A stretch of 64,000 bases of DNA. Origin: Dyadobacter frigoris (GTDB lineage: Bacteria > Bacteroidota > Bacteroidia > Cytophagales > Spirosomataceae). Below, piece by piece: positions 51,500 through 59,138 of this stretch. The position numbers and the translations under genes were made by a program. Position 1 is the stretch's first letter, and every line of letters begins with the position of its first letter. Location: the NCBI RefSeq assembly GCF_005280585.1, contig NZ_SZVO01000003.1:186001-250000 (forward strand), in the 5' to 3' direction. The notes beneath the pieces were generated by a model. That model searched no databases. It saw only the letters and a program-made list of their open reading frames with translations, and was not told the origin of the DNA.

Positions 51500-51578
51500 A
51501 TTTAAGTAAGTTGATGTTGGGGCTGTCGGCTATCAGCTTTCAAAACCGGATCATGAGCCCACTGCCGAAAGCCGAAAG

Positions 51579-52736
51579 CTATTTCACCAATCGAATTCCG
51601 GTATACTGCCAGCGTTCGTTGGTGTGAAAAAAGTTTCGATATGTTTTTCTGCTATGGTCTGGTGATGTGGCTACCGAAGCGCCTCTCAAAACCATGCAGT
51701 TGATCATGAATTTGCCATTGTATTCTCCTACCGCACCTTTTGCTTTGGTGAAATTCGGGTAGGCAAGATAGGAGCTGTTCGTCCATTCCCATCGTTTTCC
51801 CCAGGAGAATTGGCCAGCAGCTATTTCCCACTCAAATTCCGTTGGCAGACGCATTTCTTTCCATTGCGCATAAGCCCATGCTTCGAAAAAGCTTACGTGG
51901 GAAAGGATTGCTTTTGGATTCAATTTCTGCAAACCTCCCAGAGTAAAGTAAAACCATTCCCCATTTATTTTATGCCAGTACATTGGCGAGTTTATGGCAT
52001 TTTCATTCACCCACGACCAGCCTTCATCCAGCCATAAATTGAAATCCTGATAACCTCCCGCCTCAATAAATTCAATATACTCTTCATTGGTAACCAGAGA
52101 CTTACTAATTTCAAAATCCTGTAAATAAACTTTATGACGACCCAGTTCATTATCAAAACTGAAACCTTCACCGGTATGTCCAATTTCATAAACGCCTTCG
52201 GTTACATGAGCAAAACCAGTTTCTGAATTAATATCATTAACCAGATTATGTCCTTGTTTATAAACCGGAAAAGTAGGATTATGACCTAGAATATATTTGA
52301 TGTCCGTAACCAGTAATTCCTGATGCTGCTGCTCGTGATGAAGACCAAGTTCCATAAGTATCAACGACTTTTGGTCATTCAGTGTTTCCAGCAATTTATT
52401 CATGTGCTCATCCACATATTGGCGGTATGCATACACATAGGAAACTTTTGGCCGTGTAATATTTCCCCTATCGGTTCGCAGTACGCGATCGCCTACATTG
52501 TTGTAATAACTGTTGAATAAATAGTTGAAAGTTTCGTCAAAAACGCGGTAGTCAGGATGGTTATTTTTTAGAATAAAGGTTTCAAAAAACCATGTAGAAT
52601 GCGCCAGATGCCACTTGGGCGGACTTACGAAAGGAACTGGCTGCGGTACATAATCTTCGGTTTCAAGAGGTTGACAAAGCTGTTCAGTATACTTTCTGAC
52701 GACATTATATCTTTCCCTAATGCTGGTGGTTTTCAT
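51579..52736 (-). CDS. egtB: EgtB, hercynine oxygenase (ergothioneine sulfoxide synthase)
   Basis: A non-haem iron enzyme joining hercynine to a thiol with O2. The 385-residue protein has an N-terminal DinB-like helical part with the three-His iron site: WHLAHSTWFFETF (H46) and LHHEQQHQELL (H134, H138), the same spacing and even the same numbering as two of the ligands in the mycobacterial enzyme. The C-terminal formylglycine-enzyme-like domain (about 165-385) ends RLPTEFEWEIAAGQFSWGKRWEWTNS and NCMVLRGASVATSPDHSRKTYRNFFHTNERWQYTGIRLVK. No egtA or egtC is present, so cysteine rather than gamma-glutamylcysteine is the probable thiol. Its start lies 20 bp inside the end of egtU, i.e. the genes overlap. 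Confidence 0.95.
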   Translation of the reverse strand: MKTTSIRERYNVVRKYTEQLCQPLETEDYVPQPVPFVSPPKWHLAHSTWFFETFILKNNHPDYRVFDETFNYLFNSYYNNVGDRVLRTDRGNITRPKVSYVYAYRQYVDEHMNKLLETLNDQKSLILMELGLHHEQQHQELLVTDIKYILGHNPTFPVYKQGHNLVNDINSETGFAHVTEGVYEIGHTGEGFSFDNELGRHKVYLQDFEISKSLVTNEEYIEFIEAGGYQDFNLWLDEGWSWVNENAINSPMYWHKINGEWFYFTLGGLQKLNPKAILSHVSFFEAWAYAQWKEMRLPTEFEWEIAAGQFSWGKRWEWTNSSYLAYPNFTKAKGAVGEYNGKFMINCMVLRGASVATSPDHSRKTYRNFFHTNERWQYTGIRLVK

Positions 52737-54297
52737 TAGACAAATAAAGTTTTAAATCTGTAATAGTCTGTATATTCAATGATTGTGCCTGACTTCTGCG
52801 CATCATCAGCGCATAGGCGTTATTGAAACCAATCGGTTTTAGCCAGCTTAATTTATATTGATTTGAGAATTCTTTTTGAACAAAATTGAAAACCTTATCC
52901 CGGCTGTCAATCATTCCATCGAGCGTTTTTTTGTCAGGTTTGAGGATTACAAGTAAGCCCGTTCCGGTATATTCGGGGTACATGTCGATCTCATTATTTG
53001 TTAATGCATCAAAGCAGATTTTCGTTCCACCAAGGCCGGTTCTGGTTACAACTTTCAATTTAGTATTTCCTTCAATCAACATTTTATATATGTTGATCAG
53101 GATGTATTGTTCGGCAAAAATCTTTGACCCTAATCTTATTACGTGCTCATTGTTAGCATTTTGCGGTTTTTTGTACAAACCTTTTTCCAACATAAAATCC
53201 AGCGCAACTTTTTCCGGCAACTGTTTTAAATAATCGACCTTATAGTTTAATTCCGTCATAATGGAATCATTAATTACACCAGAAAGAATATCAAGCGCAG
53301 GCTGTAATTCCGGATATTTCCCCAGAATATCCTGCCGGACTAACGGTGCTGCATAATAAGGCGGGAAAATTGCCTTGTCGTCTCGCAAAGTCACCAGATC
53401 GTAAGCTTTCAATCTTCCATCGGTACTATAACCGCTGATCACATCGAGTTTATTTTCAAACGCAGCTTTATACATCACCGCGTCACTGATCACGACGGTC
53501 GGGATATCCAGTTTGTATTTGGATCTCAGTCCAAGATATCCATCTTCCCGGCCCATAAATTCCGGAGTAAATCCGGCCAGTATTTTAACCTGAGCACGTG
53601 GAATAATGTAAAATGAAGAGCATACCAACAATATTACGGGGAGAACAACTGATACTTTCCGCATCGTTTTCAATTTTGCTTTTTGAAATAATGAAAGCAG
53701 AAAATCCAGAATAATAGCCAATAATGCCGATGGAATGGCACCCGCTAAAATCATGTTGGTATTATTTAAAGCAATACCTCCAAAAATAAATTCGCCCAAA
53801 CCTCCCGCTGCGATATAGGCCGCCAATGTAGCAACGCCTACATTAATAACGGTCGCAGTTCTGATCCCGGCAAGAATTACCGGCATCGCCAGAGGCAATT
53901 CTACATTGAATAGAATCTGCCATTTGTTCATTCCCATTCCACGCGCAGATTCGGTAATTCCCTGATCGACACTGGTAATTCCGGTATAAGTATTTCGGAT
54001 TATTGGCAACAAAGCGTAAAGAAAAAGGGCTGCAATGGCGGGAAAAGCGCCAATTCCCAAAAGCGGAATCATAAAACCCAGCAATGCAATACTTGGAATT
54101 GTTTGCAAAATTCCGGCAACACCTAACACAACCCAGGCCGCTTTTTTCTTTTCCGAAATCCAAATTCCCAGCGGTAAGCCCACCGCGACAGCTATTAAAA
54201 GTGAAATGCAGGTCAGGCCAATATGCGTAACGGTTTGAGACAGCAATTTATCAGATTGCTGCATCATAAACTGCCAGAGATTCTGCTGCTCTGTCAT
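52717..54297 (-). CDS. ABC transporter permease fused to circularly permuted substrate-binding domain (EgtU/OpuB-like)
   Basis: A 526-residue fusion. Residues 1-210 are an OpuBB/ProW-type permease with six or so helices and the EAA-like loop ESARGMGMNKWQILFNVELPLA. A further helix (about 215-232) leads to the binding domain. This domain is in the order lobe C (about 238-376; ILAGFTPEFMGREDGYLGL, GYSTDGRLKAYDLVTLRDDKAIFPPY, NYKVDYLKQLPEKVALDF) then lobe N (about 386-520; VIRLGSKIFAEQYILINIYKMLIEGN, GGTKICFDALTNNEIDMYPEYTGT, GFNNAYALMMRRSQ, TITDL), the reverse of OpuBC and of the pneumococcal EgtU as I recall it. It overlaps egtV by 4 bp and egtB by 20 bp. Transport of ergothioneine (or a betaine) is inferred from the neighbours. 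Confidence 0.85.
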   Translation of the reverse strand: MTEQQNLWQFMMQQSDKLLSQTVTHIGLTCISLLIAVAVGLPLGIWISEKKKAAWVVLGVAGILQTIPSIALLGFMIPLLGIGAFPAIAALFLYALLPIIRNTYTGITSVDQGITESARGMGMNKWQILFNVELPLAMPVILAGIRTATVINVGVATLAAYIAAGGLGEFIFGGIALNNTNMILAGAIPSALLAIILDFLLSLFQKAKLKTMRKVSVVLPVILLVCSSFYIIPRAQVKILAGFTPEFMGREDGYLGLRSKYKLDIPTVVISDAVMYKAAFENKLDVISGYSTDGRLKAYDLVTLRDDKAIFPPYYAAPLVRQDILGKYPELQPALDILSGVINDSIMTELNYKVDYLKQLPEKVALDFMLEKGLYKKPQNANNEHVIRLGSKIFAEQYILINIYKMLIEGNTKLKVVTRTGLGGTKICFDALTNNEIDMYPEYTGTGLLVILKPDKKTLDGMIDSRDKVFNFVQKEFSNQYKLSWLKPIGFNNAYALMMRRSQAQSLNIQTITDLKLYLSNENHQH

Positions 54298-55250
54298 CGC
54301 TTTCTTTTGATTTCAAGATAAACAGACTGAATTGTCTGTATGGTTATTTCTTTTAATGAATTACTTTCTTCATCTTTTACAATCAGCTTTTCCTCATTCA
54401 TTTCAGACAATAATTCCATTCCTTCCCACAAACTTTGGCTGCTGTCTAATGACGCTGCCGAAGCATTTTCAGCATCAGCCAGGTCATTCCAGATATTCCT
54501 GAATTTAAGCGCACTTAATTCAAGCTGCAATCTTTGATGATTGAAAAAACTTTTGGAAAAATCGTTTGTTGGATTGAATATCAACTCATAAGGCGTACCT
54601 GTTTGCACAATAATGCCATTATCCATCAGACAAATCTGGTCCCCCAGCTCAAAAGCTTCCTGCACATCATGGGTTACCAAAACAATCGTCTTACTTTTCA
54701 ATTCGGGTAATTCCCGAAATTCTTTCCGGATTCCGGCTCTCGTTATCGGATCAAGCGCCCCAAAAGGTTCATCCATCAATAAAACCGGCGGATCAGAAAC
54801 AAGCGCCCGCGCAATGGCTACTCTTTGTTTTTGTCCGCCGCTCAGCTCATCGGGATATTTATTGGCATATTCTTCAACCGGTAGTTTCAGTTGTTTCAAT
54901 AAAGCATCTGATCTTTCATTAATTTCATTTTTGTCCCAACCAAGGAGATTAGGTACAACCGCTATATTTTCAGCAACAGTATAATGAGGAAAAAGACCGT
55001 TATTTTGAGAAACATAACCGATACTCCGTCTTAGAATTTCCGGTTTGGAAGAAAAAATATCCTGCCCATTGATCGTTATTTTTCCAGACGAAGGCTCGAT
55101 TAACCTATTCAGCATTTTCAGCGTCGTGGTTTTTCCGCATCCGCTGGTTCCCAAAAAGACCATAGTCCGGCCTTCCTTTACCTCAAAGGAAATATTTTTT
55201 ACTGCGTGAATACCGTTGAAATCTTTACTGATATTTTGGGCAATGATCAT
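54294..55250 (-). CDS. ABC transporter ATP-binding protein (EgtV/OpuCA-like)
   Basis: A 318-residue ABC ATPase of the quaternary-amine uptake family. Walker A GTSGCGKTT (34-42), Q-loop YVSQNNGLFPHYTVAENIAV, signature LSGGQKQR (136-143), Walker B VLLMDEPFGALD (156-167) and H-loop VTHD are present. The C-terminal 75 residues are not a recognisable CBS pair, which many OpuA/OpuC ATPases have, and look like a diverged or shortened tail. The stop overlaps the start of the permease/binding-protein gene by 4 bp, so they are translationally coupled. Substrate is inferred as for the permease. Confidence 0.9.
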   Translation of the reverse strand: MIIAQNISKDFNGIHAVKNISFEVKEGRTMVFLGTSGCGKTTTLKMLNRLIEPSSGKITINGQDIFSSKPEILRRSIGYVSQNNGLFPHYTVAENIAVVPNLLGWDKNEINERSDALLKQLKLPVEEYANKYPDELSGGQKQRVAIARALVSDPPVLLMDEPFGALDPITRAGIRKEFRELPELKSKTIVLVTHDVQEAFELGDQICLMDNGIIVQTGTPYELIFNPTNDFSKSFFNHQRLQLELSALKFRNIWNDLADAENASAASLDSSQSLWEGMELLSEMNEEKLIVKDEESNSLKEITIQTIQSVYLEIKRKR

Positions 55251-55321
55251 CAGGGCTGTTTTGTATCAGTTTATCATTTTTTAAAAATAAATTTTGTACT
55301 GATAATGAATTCATTAAAAAA

Positions 55322-56701
55322 TCACTTATCCAAAGTCATAAACAAATTGTTAAGCGATTCAGCATAAGTTGGATGTGCAAAAACACCATTTTTTATTTGT
55401 TCATACGTAACGCCGCCAATCATAGCCATTTGAAGAATTGTAACCACTTCTCCACCTTCCGCGGCCAATACCGATACACCCAGGATTTTCCCTGAATCAG
55501 CATCTATTACCGCTTTCATCATGCCCCGGGTGTCGGCAGTTTCAATGGATCTGGCAACACTTGTATTTGGAATCGTAGCAACAATTATTTTCTTACCACT
55601 TTCCTTGGCTTCCTGCTCAGTCATACCTACGCGTCCAAGTTGCGGATCGATGAACATGCAATACGGGACAAGGCGATCTTTTATGGATGCGTTTCCTTTT
55701 TCGATTACATTTTTTTGAATAATCCGGTAGTCGTCATACGCGATATGTGTAAAGGCTGCTCCGCCTTTCACATCTCCCAAAGCATAAATGCCCTCTTTAG
55801 ATGTTTCCAGCTTATCGTTAACCTTGATGTAACCTTTTTCATTCATTTCAACACCAGTAATATCCAGACTCAGGTCAGCAGTATTTGGTTTTCTTCCCGC
55901 AGCAACTAACACATGCGAACAGGAAATATTTTTCGCAGTTTCATCAACTCCTAAAAAGAGCGCAATATTATCGCCTTCCTTCTTAATTAATTCGACTCTG
56001 CAATCAGTAATGATTTCAATATCCTCTTCTTTGAAAATCCTTACAATTTCATCCGCAATATCTTCATCCTCACGATGCAAAATCCGCTCTGATTGTTCCA
56101 GAATTGTTACTTTGCTACCAAAACGACGATACATTTGTCCGAATTCCAGTGCGATGTAACCACTGCCAATAATCACCAGATGTTCAGGAATTTCCTGTAA
56201 TTCCATGATACTGGTGGAAGTAAGGTATTCAATTTTTTCTATTCCTTCAATCTCAGGAATAGAAGGTTGTTCACCAACATTCAGAAAAAACTTATCGGCT
56301 GACAAAACCTGAGTTTCACCGGTATTTAACTTTACAGTAATTTCTTTTTCTCCTGTAAAAGTCGCGGTTCCGTAAATCAGATCAAGATTTTCAGTTTCGA
56401 GAATTCCCTTTTCGGAATTACCTCGCATTCTTAGAACAATTTCGTTTTTGCGTTCCAGAATTTCATGCAGATCAACGGTATATCCGCCAACATGGATACC
56501 AAGTTTCTCACTATTAGCAACCGACCACGCAAGTTTTGCAGAAGAAATCATCGCTTTTGTAGGCGAGCATCCGTCATTTACACAGGTTCCACCTACCCAT
56601 CTTTTTTCAATCAAAGCAGTTTTCATTCCTGCTGCGGCAAGCTTTTTCGAAAGTGGCGTACCTGCCTGGCCGGAGCCGATTACAATTGCGTCGTATTTCA
56701 T
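55322..56701 (-). CDS. Pyridine nucleotide-disulfide oxidoreductase (class I flavoprotein)
   Basis: A 459-residue flavoprotein of the dihydrolipoamide dehydrogenase/mercuric reductase/glutathione reductase group. FAD motif DAIVIGSGQAGTPLSKKL, redox-active pair C40-x4-C45 (GGTCVNDGCSPTK), NAD(P) motif HLVIIGSGYIALEFGQMYRRFGS, FAD motif GIYALGDVKGGAAFTHIAYDD, and C-terminal H443/E448 in AHPTYAESLNN, which is the dimer-supplied acid/base. No N-terminal HMA domain and no C-terminal Cys pair, so it is not a MerA. It lies 71 bp ahead of the transporter genes and 8 bp after DUF427. It could reduce a low-molecular-weight disulfide, and its place next to the ergothioneine genes makes ergothioneine disulfide a candidate; that is speculation. 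Confidence 0.88.
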   Translation of the reverse strand: MKYDAIVIGSGQAGTPLSKKLAAAGMKTALIEKRWVGGTCVNDGCSPTKAMISSAKLAWSVANSEKLGIHVGGYTVDLHEILERKNEIVLRMRGNSEKGILETENLDLIYGTATFTGEKEITVKLNTGETQVLSADKFFLNVGEQPSIPEIEGIEKIEYLTSTSIMELQEIPEHLVIIGSGYIALEFGQMYRRFGSKVTILEQSERILHREDEDIADEIVRIFKEEDIEIITDCRVELIKKEGDNIALFLGVDETAKNISCSHVLVAAGRKPNTADLSLDITGVEMNEKGYIKVNDKLETSKEGIYALGDVKGGAAFTHIAYDDYRIIQKNVIEKGNASIKDRLVPYCMFIDPQLGRVGMTEQEAKESGKKIIVATIPNTSVARSIETADTRGMMKAVIDADSGKILGVSVLAAEGGEVVTILQMAMIGGVTYEQIKNGVFAHPTYAESLNNLFMTLDK

Positions 56702-56709
56702 AGTGTGGT

Positions 56710-56991
56710 TCAGGCTTCTATTTTAACACCTTTCCAAAAGGCGATGTAATTTTTAATATTTTGGGCAGCTTCTTTTGGTTCAGGATAATACCAGGCGGCA
56801 TCAGGATTTGATGTGCCGCCAACTTCCAACGTATAATAGGACGCTTCGCCTTTCCATGGGCAGGTTGTGTGTGTCGCGGACTCAATCAGATATTCTTTAT
56901 TGACAGATTGTAAGGGAAAATAATGATTATTTTCGACAACTATGGTCTCGTCACTTTCGGCAATTACTTCGTGGTTCCAGATTGCTTTCAT
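56710..56991 (-). CDS. DUF427 domain protein
   Basis: A 93-residue single-domain DUF427 protein: MKAIWNHEVIAESDETIVVENNHYFP, the family-hallmark CPWKGEASYY (about 44-53), AAWYYPEPKEAAQNIKNYIAFWKGVKIE. The family is widespread, with a conserved Cys-Pro-Trp-Lys-Gly and an EP-x-x-A motif, and no proven reaction. It stops 8 bp before the disulfide oxidoreductase, so it is probably the first gene of the operon. A terminator of the upstream GDPD lies 88 bp beyond its start. Confidence 0.92.
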   Translation of the reverse strand: MKAIWNHEVIAESDETIVVENNHYFPLQSVNKEYLIESATHTTCPWKGEASYYTLEVGGTSNPDAAWYYPEPKEAAQNIKNYIAFWKGVKIEA

Positions 56992-57079
56992 GGGAATTAT
57001 TTTATTGACAGATTTCTAAAACTTGGTAACAACATTTTCAGTGATAACATTAAAATTGTGCCTGATAAATATAAAAAAA

Positions 57080-57106
57080 GCCAGTACACGTTTAAAGCAT
57101 ACTGGC
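57080..57106 (-). terminator. Rho-independent terminator after the GDPD pseudogene
   Basis: Perfect stem GCCAGTA (57080-57086) / TACTGGC (57100-57106) with a 13-nt loop. On the minus strand it is followed by a T-run (TTTTTTTAT) and lies 40 bp beyond the stop of the glycerophosphodiesterase reading frame. Confidence 0.8.
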
Positions 57107-57145
57107 GGAGCAAAATTTTTCCATCTACTATTTTGAATATTTCCT

Positions 57146-58044
57146 CTATTTTGTCTGATAACTTCCAAAAAGCTTGATCATGCGGTCGGGCTGATTTGTA
57201 ATAATTCCGTCCACGCCGTAAGCTGCCAACTGAGACATGTCTTTTTCTTCATCAACTGTCCACGGTAAAACCAGCACTTTATTCTCATGCGCCTTTTTCA
57301 CCAATTCCTCATTCACGAGCGTGTAATACGGACTGTAAATATCAGGCTTGAAACCAAGTTTGGTGATATTATCATCAAAGCTATCTTTATTCATCAACAA
57401 AAAAGCAAGTTTTACTTTTGCATTTTCTTTGTGTAAAATCTGCAAAGTACGCGGATCAAAAGACTGGATTGTTGTACGGTTTTCAATTTTCTTCTTTTTG
57501 ATCACATCCATAACCAACGAAACAAAAACGTCCGGAGCAGGATTGTAAACACCATCTCCCTGAGGGGAGATTTTCGTTTCCATGTTGTAATAAACAGGTT
57601 TCAGTTTATTTTTCTTTACATAAACTTCTACGCTGTCAATTAAATCTGAAAGCAACGGTTTGTATGTTTTCATTTTCTTTTGCTCAGGAAAACGTTGATG
57701 TGGCTTGGTTCCACCATCGAATTTTCTGATGCTGTCATAAGGCATTTTATAAAGTGCCAGACTTTTTTCTTCACTTTTTGAAATTTGCGAACCATCCGGT
57801 TTTAGCATGAATCGGACGACATATAGGCGTCATGGGAAACGACCACTTTTCCGTCAGCTGAAATGACGCAGTCAAGTTCTAGTGTTTTTGCACCAAGTTT
57901 CACTGCGTTAAGCATTGACGTTACGGTATTTTCAGGGTATAAAGCCATACCTCCGCGATGTGCCTGAACGTCCAGTTTTTGTTGGGCAAATGCGGTTGTG
58001 GAAAGTATGGTTCCGGTAAGTAATGTTAATATTATGTGTTTCAT
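57146..58044 (-). pseudogene. Glycerophosphodiester phosphodiesterase with a single-base frameshift
   Basis: Two frames join to one GDPD. The first (58044 down to 57802) gives a signal peptide MKHIILTLLTGTILSTTAFA, the QAHRGGMALYPENTV motif with catalytic His-Arg-Gly-Gly and SHDAYMSSD, then stops. The second (from 57808) continues with MLKPDGSQISKSEEKSLALYK to the C-terminus LPWTVDEEKDMSQLAAYGVDGIITNQPDRMIKLFG. Family members read S-x-D/E-F-x-L-x-P-D-G here, so one base is missing near 57810-57811 (an A on the plus strand). Restored, it is about 300 residues of normal length. It is a paralogue of the intact gene at 58241. Confidence 0.88.
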
Positions 58045-58104
58045 TTCGATAATTTTGAATAGTATTTTATTTAAGAAAAATTAGTTGATCAGCAATAATA
58101 TTTC

Positions 58105-58241
58105 GGTGCGCTGCACCTTTGATCCGGATTTGGATATTTTGTATCCCTACAAATATTACGATGCTCCGCACCTTTGGAGAATAGAATATGCTATTTATTG
58201 CTACCGCGCGGCGGACCGCAAGTATTTTGGTGCTCTGCACC
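58105..58241. repeat. GGTGC-NNN-GCACC palindrome cluster, locus 2
   Basis: Three copies in the same sense: 58105-58117 (GGTGCGCTGCACC), 58160-58172 (GATGCTCCGCACC) and 58229-58241 (GGTGCTCTGCACC), each preceded by an AATATT/AGTATT string. They fill the spacer between the two glycerophosphodiesterase genes. Same family as locus 1 at 46691-46900. Confidence 0.9.
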
Positions 58242-59074
58242 TACTTCACCGAATTATTCTTAATTGAAATCAACAATGCCGGATCATCTGTGTAAATACG
58301 TTCAACCCCAGCTTTTAGTAATTTCTCCAAAGTTTCACGGTCATTAACAGTCCATGAACCAATATAAAGTCCGGCAGATTTCACTTTTTGAACCGTTTCT
58401 TCCGTAATTCCTTTGAAATGAATCACCAGCGTTTCAAATCCTTTTTCTTTGGCTATTTTAATATCTTCATCCACATTTGTAGTTGGAAGTCTGTCCCAGA
58501 AAACGGGAATTCTCGGTGCGATCCTCTTAACATCAGACATGTATTTTAAACTTCCGTCATTGAAACCTACCATGTTTTCAGCTTTCAGTTTTCTTACAAT
58601 CTCAATTGCTTCTGCAACACAATCTGCTTTGGGCTGAATAGACAAATGTGTCTGTTTTTGTTTCATAATCAGTTTTACGGCATCTTCCAAAAGCGGCATA
58701 TGTTCTGCCGGACATTCGGCTAATGTCTTTCCATTTCTCGTACGAAAATCGGTGGCGATATCCACTTTTTTCAATTCTTCATACGTTGAATTGGCGATTG
58801 TGAGATCGATATCGCCCACTCTTTTCGTAGTCGGATCATGCAGGACGACAATTTTACCATCCTTTGATTTATAAATATCAAGTTCAACCCAATCCACACC
58901 CAAATCCACTCCGCTTTGGAAAGCCTGTAATGTGTTTTCAGGATATTTGATAGAATTTCCCCGGTGCGCAGTAACGCCACGATGCAGGGAATCTGCCGGA
59001 AAATTGTTTGACTTAGCGCTTATTGAAAACGTAAAAACCGACAAAACGCCCAGAAGAAGTGTTTTATTTTTCAT
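58241..59074 (-). CDS. Glycerophosphodiester phosphodiesterase, exported
   Basis: A 277-residue enzyme hydrolysing glycerophosphodiesters to glycerol-3-phosphate and an alcohol. A signal peptide (cut near SISAKS, about 22) is followed by RGVTAHRGNSIKYPENTLQAF (catalytic His-Arg-Gly at about 36-38), VDWVELDIYKSKDGKIVVLHDPTTKRVG (metal-binding E-x-D and second catalytic His), IGSWTVNDRETLEKLLKAGVERIYTDDPALL. Length is normal. The gene lies 65 bp after susD's stop, with a terminator between them, and upstream of the frameshifted paralogue. Its role is probably phosphate or glycerol gain from lipid- or teichoic-derived diesters. Confidence 0.93.
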   Translation of the reverse strand: MKNKTLLLGVLSVFTFSISAKSNNFPADSLHRGVTAHRGNSIKYPENTLQAFQSGVDLGVDWVELDIYKSKDGKIVVLHDPTTKRVGDIDLTIANSTYEELKKVDIATDFRTRNGKTLAECPAEHMPLLEDAVKLIMKQKQTHLSIQPKADCVAEAIEIVRKLKAENMVGFNDGSLKYMSDVKRIAPRIPVFWDRLPTTNVDEDIKIAKEKGFETLVIHFKGITEETVQKVKSAGLYIGSWTVNDRETLEKLLKAGVERIYTDDPALLISIKNNSVK

Positions 59075-59097
59075 GTTTTTTTAATCTTAAATAGTAA

Positions 59098-59133
59098 TCC
59101 CGCAGACCTTACCATCAGGCAAGATCTGCGGGA
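59098..59133 (-). terminator. Rho-independent terminator after susD
   Basis: Perfect stem TCCCGCAGA (59098-59106) / TCTGCGGGA (59125-59133), 18-nt loop with further pairing. It is 6 bp beyond the susD stop. A T-run follows only on the plus-strand side, so its strength as a minus-strand terminator is moderate. Confidence 0.7.
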
Positions 59134-59138
59134 ATTTT

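Noticed and set aside
52717-55250. Plain glycine betaine/choline uptake system
   Set aside because: Homology fits, and it stays a possible alternative, but the tight overlap with egtB and the egtD neighbour make an ergothioneine-related substrate likelier.
55322-56701. Mercuric reductase
   Set aside because: No HMA domain, no C-terminal vicinal Cys pair and no mer genes; called a general class-I disulfide reductase.
58085-58267. 60-residue plus-strand ORF over the second palindrome cluster
   Set aside because: Overlaps the repeats and the 3' end of the intact gdpD on the other strand; no start signal or domain.
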